Notes: generated from the letters alone by a model not told the origin. Positions 1 to 9,314 are shown, counted from the first letter of the stretch. The stretch: DNA of 64,000 bases from Candidatus Rhodoferax randersensis (GCA_016718155.1 JADKEH010000046.1:1-64000), one strand, 5' to 3'. A program made the numbers and translations.

Positions 1-412
1 AACATCTCCGGCGCATACATCGCCTCCACCCGCGTGGGTGGCAGCGAGAACTCGCCGACGTTGTTCAGGCGGATGGTGTATTCCATCTTCACGACGCCCT
101 TGGGCAGGAACTGGTAGTAGCTGCGGAAGGACTCGAAGCTGCGTTCTTCGAACGCCGGCCAGCCCTCGCCGTCGCGCTTTTCACCCTTGGTGGCGATCTC
201 GCTGTCGCGGCCCAGGCCGCTGCCCAGGATGGTGGCGCCGCCGGGCACCGGGTCGGTGATGACGGCCCAGGTCATGTCGGCGCTGGCGTTCACCTCCAGC
301 GTGATGCGCAGCACGTCGCCGCGTGTGTAGCTGCCGGCGGGCAGGGCCTTGTTGGCTTGCTCCACCGGGGTCACGGTCTTCTTGATCTGGTAGCCGGCGT
401 TGAAGGGTTCCT

Positions 413-2305
413 TCAGTTGCAATGGCGGCCACCGACTTGCAGCGTCAGCCACGGCTTGCCGGGCCCCTGGTGGCTTACGTTCAGTGTGTCCTTGGCTGCG
501 GTAGTGCTCCAGGGCAGGAACATGCTGTTGTTGCGCAGGTTGCCTGGCGCGGCGGGGGCGCCAAACCAACTGGTCTGGTGCGCGGCGCCGGATGCGTCGG
601 TGGTCTTGATGCGTTCCACCTTGCTCCAGTCCACCGCCGCGTTACCCGTGCTCATCGACGCCTTGGTGTTGCCCGCGACGGCCACCGCCTCAAACTTGTT
701 GGAGAACTTCTCCAGCGCCAGCCCGCCCCACAGGTTGGCGGTGGTGGTGTGCCAGGCGCCGTGTTGCTGGCGGCCGATGAAGCCGTTGGCCAGGCGGCCC
801 ATGTCGTCCTTCCAGGCCGGGTCGTCCATCACGGCCAGCATCAGGCGCGCGGTGTTGACGTCGCCGTTTTGCATCAGCCACCACCAGTAGTCGTCGCGCT
901 CGGTGCTGAAGATCAGCTTGGTGCCCTGAAAGCTCAGCCGTGCGCGCAGCACCTGGTTGGCCTCGGCCAGGCGCTTGTCGCGCTCGGGCACGTCGCTGAC
1001 GCGCTTGAGCACGTTGAGCCAGTCGATCACCGAGTGGGTGGGCCACTGGTTGGGCGCGATGGTGATGGAGCCGGTCATGCGGCCCTGTGCCTTGCCGTAA
1101 CGCGACAGGGCTTCCAGCGCGGCCAGCTTGCGCATGTCCAGGTCTTTGCGGGGGCTCCAGAAGTCGCGCTGGATGCGCCCTTCGACAAAGGCGATCAGGC
1201 CACGCTCCATCGGCGCGCGGATGTCGTCGGGCAGGGCAAAGGCCGGGTCGAGGCTGGCGGCCTCGTGGGTGGCGGCCAGCAGGTAGGCGGTGAGCGTGTC
1301 GCTGCCGCGGTTGGTCTCGCCATCACGCGGCGGAAAGTAGTTGGCCAGGCCATCACTGTCCAGGTAGCTGGGGATTTGCCCGACCACGGTTTGCCACAAC
1401 TTGCCGTCGCGCAGGCCCACCGACTTGCTGGTCTTTTGCTCCAGGCAGGCAAAGGGGTAGTTGGCAAACCAGTCTTTCACGCCCGGCATGCCCTCGGCCA
1501 GTTTGGGCTGCAAAGCCAGCTTCAGGCCACCCCGGCCGGGTAGCGCGTCGGCCGGTGGGTTCACGTCCAGGGTAAAGGGGCCGTCGAGCTGCACCAGCGT
1601 GGCCTGCTGCACCGTCAGCGGCACGGCGGGGATGATGCGCTGGCGCGCCTTGAGCCCGTCGCGTGCGCCGCTGACCGTGTCTTTGGCTTCAATCTCCCAC
1701 AGGATGGCCTCGGCGCGCGTTTGCGCAAGCTGAGCCGGGGCGGTCACCATCCACGCCACTTCGCGCGCATCACCGGGCGGGATGTCCACCGTTTGGGGCT
1801 TCAAGTCGAGCAGCGTGGCGCGCGGTGTCACCTCCACCTTCATCGCCTGCTTGGTGGTGTTGCGCAGGGTGATCTGGGCGCGGAACTGGTCGTCCTCACG
1901 CACCAGCGGCGGCAGGCCGCTGATGATCTGCAGGTCTTGTGTGGCGCGGATGCTGGTGTTGCCGGTGCCAAACAGGCCGGTGGAGGCATCCGCCACGGCC
2001 ACAATTTTGAAGGTGGTCAGTGCGTCGTTCAGCGGCACGGTCACCACCGCTTGGCCGTTGGCGTCCAGTTGCACTTTTGGGTTCCACAGCAGCAAGGTGT
2101 CGAGCAACTCACGGGTGTTGCTGCGCCCACCGCCGCCGCCGGCCGGCACGGCCTTGCGGCCATAGTGGCGCCGGCCAATGATCTCCATTTGTGCGGTGGC
2201 GGTTTGCACGCCCCAGGAGCGGCGTTGCAACATGGCGTCGAGCAGGTTCCAGGTGCTGTTGGGCATCAGCTCCAGCAGCGCCTGGTCCACCGCAGCCAGC
2301 GCCAC
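413..2305 (-). CDS. Alpha-2-macroglobulin, thioester-domain fragment
   Basis: Carries the macroglobulin domain with AVDQALLELMPN, the A2M central region, the CLEQ thioester motif (1436-1447) and the alpha-helical thioester domain up to LNVSHQGPGKPWLTLQV. The stop at 413 is the result of a frameshift near 420; positions 1-412 continue the same protein in another frame (VNASADMTWAVITDPVPGG and onward). Confidence 0.7.
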   Translation of the reverse strand: MALAAVDQALLELMPNSTWNLLDAMLQRRSWGVQTATAQMEIIGRRHYGRKAVPAGGGGGRSNTRELLDTLLLWNPKVQLDANGQAVVTVPLNDALTTFKIVAVADASTGLFGTGNTSIRATQDLQIISGLPPLVREDDQFRAQITLRNTTKQAMKVEVTPRATLLDLKPQTVDIPPGDAREVAWMVTAPAQLAQTRAEAILWEIEAKDTVSGARDGLKARQRIIPAVPLTVQQATLVQLDGPFTLDVNPPADALPGRGGLKLALQPKLAEGMPGVKDWFANYPFACLEQKTSKSVGLRDGKLWQTVVGQIPSYLDSDGLANYFPPRDGETNRGSDTLTAYLLAATHEAASLDPAFALPDDIRAPMERGLIAFVEGRIQRDFWSPRKDLDMRKLAALEALSRYGKAQGRMTGSITIAPNQWPTHSVIDWLNVLKRVSDVPERDKRLAEANQVLRARLSFQGTKLIFSTERDDYWWWLMQNGDVNTARLMLAVMDDPAWKDDMGRLANGFIGRQQHGAWHTTTANLWGGLALEKFSNKFEAVAVAGNTKASMSTGNAAVDWSKVERIKTTDASGAAHQTSWFGAPAAPGNLRNNSMFLPWSTTAAKDTLNVSHQGPGKPWLTLQVGGRHCN

Positions 2306-3386
2306 TTCGGCGTTGGCGGCCGGCTGGCCATTGGGCAGTTTGACCTGTGATGGTCACCTTGGCCTGGCTGCGCACGGCGTAACTTTCCTTGTCGGCCTTC
2401 ACGCTCACATCCAGCTGGTGCGCCTTGGTGCCGACGCGAATCTCCGCCAGGCCCAGGCGGAAGGCCGGTTTGCTCAAATCGACCAAGGCGGTGGGTGCCA
2501 CGTATTCGCGGCCCTCGACCCAGAACGAGGTCCACCACTCGCGCGGCGCCTTGTAGCCCCAGGTGAAGAAGCTGTACCACGGCACCTCGCGCAGGCGCCC
2601 GCGCAGGGCCAACACACTCACGTACACATTGGGGCCCCAGCCGTCCTGGATCTTTAGGCTGATGGTGGGGTCTTGCCCGTTGAGCTGCACCACCTCGGTG
2701 TGCAGGATGCCTTCGCGCTCCACCGCCACCAGCGCGGTGGCAAAACGAAACGGCATGCGCACCTGAAACTTGGCGGTGTCGCCGGGTTGGTAGCTCTTCT
2801 TCTCGGGCAGCAGGTCCATGCGGTCGTGGTTCTCGCCGCCAAACCACAGCTCGCCTTGTTTGGTGACGTACACCGACGACGCAGCCTGCACGCTGTTGCC
2901 GGCGTTGTCCTTGGCGGAGACGATCAGCTCCACCTCGCCGGGCTCGCCCAGCTTGGTCTCGCACAACAACAGGCCACGGCTGTCGCTCTTGCCGCTGCAG
3001 ACCGTGCCCAGCTCTTTGGTCTCGGTCTTGTTGTCGTAGGTGTAGAAGCCGCCCACCATGCGCTTGCGGCTGGTGGTGACGATGCGCGCCACCGCCTTCA
3101 CCTCCAGCGGCACCTCGGCCTGGGCCTTGCCGCTCAGGTCCAGCGCCAGCGCCTGGAACTTGATCTTCTTGTTGGCGGACACCCAGCCCTCGGTCTTGAT
3201 GCCGGCGATCACACCAGCCGGCCACAGGTTGTGTGTGCTGCGGATGGTTTGCACCTCGCCATTGGGGTCGCTGTAAGTGGCCTCCAGCAGCAGCTCTTGC
3301 GGCTTGTTGGCGGTGGGCACCTTGTCGATGGTCAGTTTGCCTGCCCCGTTCTTGTCCAGCGTGAGCGGCAGCTTGTCGGCAATCAC
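2109..3386 (-). CDS. Alpha-2-macroglobulin, middle reading-frame fragment
   Basis: Continues the family sequence from ARVIADKLPLTLDKNG through beta-rich macroglobulin domains to SQAKVTITGQ (about 2345). After that the frame becomes arginine-rich nonsense, while the real sequence (LPNGQPAANAEVALAAVDQA) continues one frame over. It has no start of its own. Confidence 0.65.
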   Translation of the reverse strand: MIADKLPLTLDKNGAGKLTIDKVPTANKPQELLLEATYSDPNGEVQTIRSTHNLWPAGVIAGIKTEGWVSANKKIKFQALALDLSGKAQAEVPLEVKAVARIVTTSRKRMVGGFYTYDNKTETKELGTVCSGKSDSRGLLLCETKLGEPGEVELIVSAKDNAGNSVQAASSVYVTKQGELWFGGENHDRMDLLPEKKSYQPGDTAKFQVRMPFRFATALVAVEREGILHTEVVQLNGQDPTISLKIQDGWGPNVYVSVLALRGRLREVPWYSFFTWGYKAPREWWTSFWVEGREYVAPTALVDLSKPAFRLGLAEIRVGTKAHQLDVSVKADKESYAVRSQAKVTITGQTAQWPAGRQRRSGAGCGGPGAAGADAQQHLEPARRHVATPLLGRANRHRTNGDHWPAPLWPQGRAGRRRRWAQQHP

Positions 3387-5932
3387 CCGGGCCTCGGCCG
3401 TGGCGCTGGGTTCTTCCTCGCCCTCCGGCGTGGCGGCGCGTGCGCCGCGCGGGGCTGGAAGTTGAAGTCCTCATAGTCGCCGTAGGCCAGGTACTTGCCG
3501 CGCACCATGGCCGACACGCGCACCGGCAGGTTGGCCGCGCCGCCGCCGGAGACGTAGTTGATCTGCACATCGGTCGGCACCGCCTTGGCCATCACCAGCG
3601 GCTTCTTGTCGGCCGGGCCAATGCGGCCCTCCAACACCGGCAGGCGGAACTCTTCCACGCGGAACTGGCTGGTGGAGAAGCTGCGGGCCTTCTTGTTGTC
3701 GCCGCGCAGGTCCACCTGGTACACGCCCAGTTTGGCGGCCGGCGGGATGGCAAAAGTGCTTTCGGCGCTTTGTCCGCCAGTGGCGGTGCTGCGCCAGGCC
3801 AGGGCTTGGGTGTACTGCTGGCCGCTGCCGACGTGGGTGACCACCAGCGTCTGTGGTTGCGCTGGGGCCAGGGCAAACCCCTTGCTGGTTTGGCTGCGCA
3901 AAATGTGCTTCATCGACACCGTCTCACCGGCGCGGAACAGTGCACGGTCCAGGATGGTGTGGGCCAGTTCATCGGGCCGGGGCTCCATGCTGGTGGGCAC
4001 GTTGAAGCGCCAGGGCTCAATGCCCTTGTGCCAGTCGCTCCAGGTGAAGGCCAGCTCTTCCTGCCCTGCCGCGTCCTTAACGCGGGCGCTGACAAAGTAG
4101 GCGTGGCTGTACACGCCCTCCATGTTGCAGCTAGGCGGGTTGGGCGGCACCGCAGACAGCGTGGCCAGCCCTTGTGCATTGGTGGTGGCGGTGGCCACCT
4201 CCTGGCCTCGGCAGTCCGATACGCGCACCAGGGCGCCGGCCACCGGCTTGCCCTTGTCCAGCGTGGTCACCCAGGCCAGCGCGTTCTCGCGGCCCAGCTT
4301 GAAGTGCACGCCCAGGTTGGTGACCAGCGCCGAGGTGCGCACATACATGGTTCGGCCGGCGCCAAAACGCTCATCCAACAACGAGCCACCGAGCTTGGGC
4401 GAGGCGATCTCCACCACATGGAAACCTGGTGTGAGCGGGATGCCCACCACCTCGAACGGACGCGGGTCGTTACTGACCGGTTTCGGCAACGCCAGGGTGC
4501 GTGCGCCGGGGCGGCCCTGCAACAGCGACACCATGCGGCTTTGCACCTGGCTCTTGTCCACTGTGTCGATCACCGGCGGCAGCGGCGTGGTGGCGTCCTG
4601 CAGCGCCTGCTTGCGCGACACGTAAAAGTCCTCGTACCGGCGCACCCGGTGAAACCAGCCAATGATGTCGGCGTCGGTCTTGGGTTGCAGCTCGCTCACC
4701 TTGGCGTCTACCTGCAGCACCTTGATGGGCAAAGCCGCTTCCACGTTGCGCAGCGTCACCGGCAGCATCGGGCCGGACTCGGGCTCGGCGAAGCGCTCCA
4801 CGATGCCAAAGGGCGCGGCGGCAAACTTGGCCAGCGGCGGCATCACCCCGGTGGCCACCTTGAGCGGGAAGCTGTCGGCGTTGCGTAGCACGCGCCCGGA
4901 GGCGTCCTTGAAGCCCTTGGGTAGCTCCAGTGTGTACTTGGTTTGCTCGGCAAACGCGGGCTTGAACGATATGCCGTTGATCACGCTGTCGTCGGCACCT
5001 TCTTCGGTGGCTTCGTCCGCGCCATGGTCGGTGCCGATGCTGGGCTTGAGGGTTTCCTTGTCCGACTTGAGCCGGATCGCCTGCGCCAGCTTGCGCGACA
5101 CCGGCGCGTTGAAGCTCAGGCGCATCGGGCGAATGGGCAGGCAGGCCGCTTGCGCGTTTTCGCGTTCACAGCTAAAGCTGGCAGCAAAGGGCTCGCGCAC
5201 CTGGAAGTCAAACTTGGTCTCCACCGAGTTCGGCACGCCGCTGGGCGTGGCCACACCCTTGCCCCACACCAGTTGCACCTTGGCCGAGGGCGTCAGGCGC
5301 CGGTTGCAGGCCAGCGTGACGATCTTCAGGGGGTTGGCCTTGGCGGCCTCGGCCAGGCCCTGCGCCTTGAGTAAGTCGGCGCGCTCCTTGCCGTCGAGCA
5401 GCCGCACCGCCACCCGTTCACCCAGGCCGTCCACCGTGCACCAGGTGTTGGCCTGCACACTTTGCAGCGTGGCCGCGCCATTGAGTTGCAGGGTAAAAAA
5501 CTGCTCTTCGTCGATGCGACCGCGGGCGTAGGGGCGCGTGGACTGCACAAACGGCCCTCCGCTATTGAATTTATAGCTGGTGGGCCCCGTCAGGTCTACC
5601 CCTTTGGCCGATTTGAGCCCTGGGCGCACAGTCAGGCTGCAACGCACGCCGGGTGGCAGGTCGGCCTCGAACTCCCAGGCCCACTCGCGGTCGCTGATCC
5701 AGCGGCCTGAGCCCTTGCTGGCTTGGGCGTCGCTGCAGCTCAAAGAGAGCGGCGCGGCCGCCTTGGGGTCGCCAAAATTGACCGCACTCTCGTCAAACTT
5801 GGCCACCACCTGGCGCACCCGGGCGATTTCGCCCTGGGGCGACAGGCTGATGATCTGAAACGCCTGCGCGCTGGTGGCCACCAGGGCCAGGGCCGATAGT
5901 TTCAACACTGCTGCGATGTTCTTGCTGTTCAC
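3383..5932 (-). CDS. Alpha-2-macroglobulin, N-terminal reading-frame fragment
   Basis: Open frame of 849 codons holding the signal peptide and the N-terminal macroglobulin-like domains, including the region around FRAGETVSMKHILRS typical of the MG2 domain. The true protein sequence ends near DYEDFNFQPR (about 3455). The last 20 or so residues are arginine- and proline-rich out-of-frame translation, and the correct frame resumes as GARAATPEGEEE. Confidence 0.7.
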   Translation of the reverse strand: MNSKNIAAVLKLSALALVATSAQAFQIISLSPQGEIARVRQVVAKFDESAVNFGDPKAAAPLSLSCSDAQASKGSGRWISDREWAWEFEADLPPGVRCSLTVRPGLKSAKGVDLTGPTSYKFNSGGPFVQSTRPYARGRIDEEQFFTLQLNGAATLQSVQANTWCTVDGLGERVAVRLLDGKERADLLKAQGLAEAAKANPLKIVTLACNRRLTPSAKVQLVWGKGVATPSGVPNSVETKFDFQVREPFAASFSCERENAQAACLPIRPMRLSFNAPVSRKLAQAIRLKSDKETLKPSIGTDHGADEATEEGADDSVINGISFKPAFAEQTKYTLELPKGFKDASGRVLRNADSFPLKVATGVMPPLAKFAAAPFGIVERFAEPESGPMLPVTLRNVEAALPIKVLQVDAKVSELQPKTDADIIGWFHRVRRYEDFYVSRKQALQDATTPLPPVIDTVDKSQVQSRMVSLLQGRPGARTLALPKPVSNDPRPFEVVGIPLTPGFHVVEIASPKLGGSLLDERFGAGRTMYVRTSALVTNLGVHFKLGRENALAWVTTLDKGKPVAGALVRVSDCRGQEVATATTNAQGLATLSAVPPNPPSCNMEGVYSHAYFVSARVKDAAGQEELAFTWSDWHKGIEPWRFNVPTSMEPRPDELAHTILDRALFRAGETVSMKHILRSQTSKGFALAPAQPQTLVVTHVGSGQQYTQALAWRSTATGGQSAESTFAIPPAAKLGVYQVDLRGDNKKARSFSTSQFRVEEFRLPVLEGRIGPADKKPLVMAKAVPTDVQINYVSGGGAANLPVRVSAMVRGKYLAYGDYEDFNFQPRAAHAPPRRRARKNPAPRPRPG

Positions 5933-5952
5933 ACGCTTCCCTCAATCGGTTG

Positions 5953-5990
5953 GGGTCAGAGCACATTTGCTGCGCAAAGTGGTCTGACCC
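5953..5990. repeat. 38-nt near-perfect palindrome between divergent genes
   Basis: GGGTCAGA (5953-5960) pairs with TCTGACCC (5983-5990). Inside, CAC/GTG and TTTGC/GCAAA pair around a TGC loop, giving about 16 bp of stem with one mismatch and one bulge. It lies just upstream of the macroglobulin start, in the 250-bp gap shared with the chemoreceptor gene. The GGGGTC core resembles the palindrome at 26159-26171, suggesting a dispersed REP-type family. Confidence 0.6.
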
Positions 5991-6182
5991 GCAAGGTCTC
6001 AGTTGAAGTGTCAAGCGTAGCCGAAAAGAGTGACCGTGCCGCGCGTGCTGGCGCGGTGTTTCAGTTATCTGACTGCGGCGTCGATACCAAGGGAAAGCCC
6101 GAAGCAGCGGCATACCTGTCGCCGCTACCATGATGCCAGGTCAGCGTGATTTGACACCGCTTAACGCCCGAGGAGTTTTCTG

Positions 6183-7730
6183 ATGCCATCACTCAGTGCG
6201 CTGTTGCAGCCAGGGGTTCGCCTGATGCAGGGTATGGGGCTGCGCGCCCGGCTGCTGTGGGTATCGCTGCTGTTGGGCCTGCCAGTGCTGCTGCTGGGTG
6301 CCGCACAGGTGGTGCAGGCCTTCAGCAGCAGTGGCGGCTCGGCCTGGACCGGCTCGTTGTACCTGGGCGGCCTGCTGCTGATGCTCTACGCCGCGAGCGC
6401 GTTTTACGTCAGCCTGACGGCCTCGCTGGCGGCGCTGGAGCAGATCGCCCGCAACGGTGCCAGTGGCGATTTGTCGCAGGCCATTGCGGTACCGGGCCAC
6501 GACGAACTGGCCGCAGTGGGCAAGAACCTTGAATCCATGAACGAGAGCTTTTCGGGGCTGGTGGGCACCATTCGCAACCAGGCCGTACACGTGGCCATGG
6601 CCGGTGAGTCGCTGGCCGATGGCACGCGCGAGCTGTCGCAGCGCACCGAGGCGCAGGCCGCCAGCCTGCAGCAGGCCAGTGCCAGCATCTTGTCCTTGAG
6701 CGACTCGGTGGAGTCGACGGTACGTCGCTCGAAACAGGTCGATGACCTGAGCCGGCGCGTGCGCGGCGAGGCCGAGCAGGGTGCGCAGGCCATGGACAGC
6801 GCGGTGCGTGCCATTGGCGAGATTCAAAGTGGCTCCAAGCGCATGGGCGAAATTGTCAGCGTGATCGATGGCATCGCCTTCCAGACCAACCTCCTGGCGC
6901 TCAACGCGGCGGTGGAGGCGGCACGCGCGGGGGAATCGGGGCGCGGCTTTGCCGTGGTAGCGGCCGAGGTGCGGGTTTTGGCGCAGCGCAGCGCCACCTC
7001 GGCGCGCGAGATTCGGGGCCTGATTGCACAGTCGAGCGAGCAGGTCGACACCGGCGTGGCGCGCATCGAGGCGGTGACCGGCAGCCTGCGCACGGTGGTC
7101 AAAGGCATCCACGAGGTGGCCGAGGGCCTGGCTGGTATCACCCAGGCCAGCACAGAGCAGAGTCTTACGCTGTCGGAAATTGCGCAAGCGGTGAAGGGGC
7201 TGGACAACATCACCCAGCGCAATGGCGCCATGGTGGACCATGCACTGCAAGCCACCGTGGGCCTGCGAGACCGCGCCTCCAACCTGAGCGAGGCGGTGGC
7301 CGCCATCAAACTGCGCCGGGGCACCGCCGACGAGGCTTTTTCGTACGTCAACCGGGCGCTGGAGCTGATCGAGCAAGTGGGCCTGAGCGCCGCCGCCAGC
7401 CAGTTTCATGACCAGCGCGGCGCGTTTCGCGACCGCGATCTGTACGTTTTTGTGTTTGATCGTGACGGCGTCTACGCGGTGTTTGGCTCAACCCCCGACA
7501 AGGTGGGACAGACCGTGTTCGATGTGCGCGGGCTCGATGGCAACCATGTCATTCGCGAAGGCTTTGCCGCCGCCGACCAGGGCGGTGGCTGGATCGACTA
7601 CGAAGTGGTCAACCCGGTGACCGGCGTGGTGGACGAAAAGACCTCCTACATCCTGCCGCTCGGCGAGGATCGCCTGGTTGGCTGTGGGGTCTTCAAACCC
7701 AAGGGAGGATTCAGCCTGCAGCGCACGTAG
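6183..7730 (+). CDS. Methyl-accepting chemotaxis protein with C-terminal cytoplasmic Cache domain
   Basis: 515-aa chemoreceptor. Two membrane segments (about 22-47 and 59-82) are separated by only about 10 residues, so there is no periplasmic sensor. A HAMP-like linker (83-135) and a methyl-accepting signalling domain follow; its conserved hairpin tip is at 230-262 (IAFQTNLLALNAAVEAARAG). Residues about 381-505 form a C-terminal sCache_2-type domain (DLYVFVFDRDGVY, GGWIDYEVVNPVTG, VGCGVF), placed inside the cell. A ribosome site GAGGAG sits 7 bases before the ATG. The lactate-oxidation operon starts 97 bp downstream on the same strand. Known sCache_2 receptors often bind small carboxylates, so sensing lactate or pyruvate is a reasonable but untested inference. 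Confidence 0.9.
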   Translation: MPSLSALLQPGVRLMQGMGLRARLLWVSLLLGLPVLLLGAAQVVQAFSSSGGSAWTGSLYLGGLLLMLYAASAFYVSLTASLAALEQIARNGASGDLSQAIAVPGHDELAAVGKNLESMNESFSGLVGTIRNQAVHVAMAGESLADGTRELSQRTEAQAASLQQASASILSLSDSVESTVRRSKQVDDLSRRVRGEAEQGAQAMDSAVRAIGEIQSGSKRMGEIVSVIDGIAFQTNLLALNAAVEAARAGESGRGFAVVAAEVRVLAQRSATSAREIRGLIAQSSEQVDTGVARIEAVTGSLRTVVKGIHEVAEGLAGITQASTEQSLTLSEIAQAVKGLDNITQRNGAMVDHALQATVGLRDRASNLSEAVAAIKLRRGTADEAFSYVNRALELIEQVGLSAAASQFHDQRGAFRDRDLYVFVFDRDGVYAVFGSTPDKVGQTVFDVRGLDGNHVIREGFAAADQGGGWIDYEVVNPVTGVVDEKTSYILPLGEDRLVGCGVFKPKGGFSLQRT

Positions 7731-7827
7731 CATGGACGCAATCGGCTAGCAAAATCGTAGCAGTACAACGTGTTTTCCAGGCGTTGCCCGGCGCTCACCG
7801 GGGGCGCCACTCTTACAGGATCCCGGC

Positions 7828-8643
7828 ATGACCCCAGACACCCCCACCGTGCGGCGCTATCCGCCCAAACCCACCGATGTGTACCTGTTTGCCACCTGTC
7901 TGATTGACCAGTTTGCACCCGAGGCCGGCCTGGATACGGTGCGCCTGCTTGAGCGCGAAGGCATCACGGTGCACTTCCCCTTGGCGCAGACCTGCTGCGG
8001 CCAGCCCGCCTACAGCAGCGGCTACCCCGATGAAGCGCGTGCCGTCGCGTTGCAGCAACTGCACCTGTTTTCGCAGCCGTGGCCGGTGGTGGTGCCCTCG
8101 GGCTCGTGCGGCGGCATGATCCGGCATCACTACCCAGCCCTGTTTGCCGACGACGCGGCGTTGCACGCCAAGGCCTGCGAGCTGGCCGAACGCACCTACG
8201 AGCTCAGCGAGTTTCTGGTGCAGGTGGTCAATTTTCAGCAACCCGACCTGGGCGCGCCCTGCACCGTGGCCTTGCACACCTCGTGCCATGCGCGCCGCCA
8301 GATGGGCTCGCACGACACCAGCGCCGCCCTGCTCGATAGCCTGGAGCATGTCAAGGTGGCGGTGCAGGCGCGCATTGAAGAGTGCTGCGGCTTTGGCGGC
8401 ACCTTTGCCATTCGTTACCCCGACATTTCGCAAGCCATCGTCAGCGACAAGGTGGCCAGCATCAAGGACAGCGGCGCCGCCAGCGTGGTCAGTGCCGACT
8501 GCGGTTGTTTGCTCAACATCACCGGGCGCGCCGCCCGGCTTGATGAAGTCGCCGGGCTCAGCCAGCCGTCACTGCCCGGTGAACACCTGGCCTCGTTCTT
8601 GTGGCGTCGCACCACAGTGCCCGCCACGGGGGCACTCAAATGA
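7828..8643 (+). CDS. lldE: Lactate utilization (Fe-S)-binding subunit, LldE/LutA family
   Basis: 271-aa protein with two cysteine-rich CCG domains: CCGQPAYSSG in the N-terminal half and CCGFGGTFAIR in the C-terminal half, each with upstream cysteines. LldE/LutA works with LldF/LutB and LldG/LutC in a membrane-associated L-lactate dehydrogenase complex that oxidises L-lactate to pyruvate and passes electrons toward quinone. The order here (E, G, F, then a Dld-II-type D-lactate dehydrogenase) matches that described in Shewanella. It is the first gene of a four-gene operon and its stop overlaps the next start (ATGA). No lactate permease or LldR/LutR-type regulator is in the window. Confidence 0.88.
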   Translation: MTPDTPTVRRYPPKPTDVYLFATCLIDQFAPEAGLDTVRLLEREGITVHFPLAQTCCGQPAYSSGYPDEARAVALQQLHLFSQPWPVVVPSGSCGGMIRHHYPALFADDAALHAKACELAERTYELSEFLVQVVNFQQPDLGAPCTVALHTSCHARRQMGSHDTSAALLDSLEHVKVAVQARIEECCGFGGTFAIRYPDISQAIVSDKVASIKDSGAASVVSADCGCLLNITGRAARLDEVAGLSQPSLPGEHLASFLWRRTTVPATGALK

Positions 8644-9314
8644 CCGCGCGCGATCAGATTCTGGCCCGTCTGCGGGCCACCCCGGTGGGCGCCTTGCCCG
8701 CCTTGCCCGCGGTGCAAGACTGGTTTGGCGCCCATGCCCGCAGTGAGAGCCGGGCCCAACAGGTGCTGCGCCTGCGCAGCGCGCTCGAATCCGTCCATAC
8801 CGAGGTGCACGAAACCAGCCACGCCGGCTGGGCCGCGCTGCTGTTGCAAATACTGGCTGCCAAGGGCCTGCGCAAGCTGCTCGTTGGCACCGGCACTGCC
8901 CACGGTGCCGAGCTGCAGGCATTGCAGCCAGCGGGCCTGCAACTGGTGCCCTATGCACAGCCCATCGAGCAATGGCGCGATACCTTGTTTGACGACATGC
9001 CCGCCGCCTTGACGCTGGCGCGCAGCGCCGTGGCAGAAACCGGCAGCCTGATCCTGTGGCCCAGCCCGAGCGAGCCGCGCCTGATGTCGCTGGTGCCGCC
9101 GGTGCATTTTGTGTTGCTCGACACCGATACCCTGCACGCCGACCTCAACACCGCCCTGCGCGCCGAAGGGTGGGCCAAGGGCCTGCCCACCAACGCGCTG
9201 CTGATCAGTGGCCCGTCCAAAACCGCCGACATTCAGCAGACACTGGCTTACGGCGCGCACGGCCCGCGCGAGCTGGTGGTGTTGCTGCGCCACGCGCAAG
9301 GAGCATCGGCATGA
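8640..9314 (+). CDS. lldG: Lactate utilization protein, LldG/LutC family (LUD domain)
   Basis: 224-aa LUD-domain (DUF162) protein. The fold is recognised from VAETGSLILWPSPSEPR and the C-terminal SKTADIQQTLAYGAHGPREL, the usual LutC/YkgG ending. It is the small partner of the LldEFG L-lactate dehydrogenase. The ATG at 8640 is preferred because it overlaps the lldE stop as ATGA; an in-frame upstream extension from 8601 would overlap lldE more and shows no family similarity. The gene is coupled to lldF by a second ATGA overlap. Confidence 0.88.
   Translation: MTARDQILARLRATPVGALPALPAVQDWFGAHARSESRAQQVLRLRSALESVHTEVHETSHAGWAALLLQILAAKGLRKLLVGTGTAHGAELQALQPAGLQLVPYAQPIEQWRDTLFDDMPAALTLARSAVAETGSLILWPSPSEPRLMSLVPPVHFVLLDTDTLHADLNTALRAEGWAKGLPTNALLISGPSKTADIQQTLAYGAHGPRELVVLLRHAQGASA

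Larger units (their letters stand above)
1..5932 (-). pseudogene. Alpha-2-macroglobulin family protein, interrupted by three frameshifts and truncated by the window edge
   Basis: Bacterial alpha-2-macroglobulins are periplasmic or surface thioester proteins thought to trap proteases, often encoded beside pbpC. The gene begins with a signal peptide (residues 1-24, cleavage after SAQA) and runs about 1,970 codons to the window edge, longer than E. coli YfhM (about 1,650 aa). The thioester motif CLEQ lies at 1436-1447 in context FACLEQKTSK, so this is the thioester-bearing type. Reading frame is lost near 3455, 2345 and 420; in each case homology continues in another frame, for example the stretch LKEPFNAGYQIKKTV just downstream (lower coordinates) of the stop at 413. 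The rest keeps family-like sequence without scattered stops, so I infer sequencing indels rather than a decayed gene. The C-terminus lies beyond position 1. Confidence 0.85.

Noticed and set aside
357..4888. Several long plus-strand open frames opposite the macroglobulin gene
   Set aside because: They are rich in Arg, Gly, His and Val without domains, as expected antisense to a high-GC gene. The minus-strand frames carry clear family sequence and the CLEQ motif.
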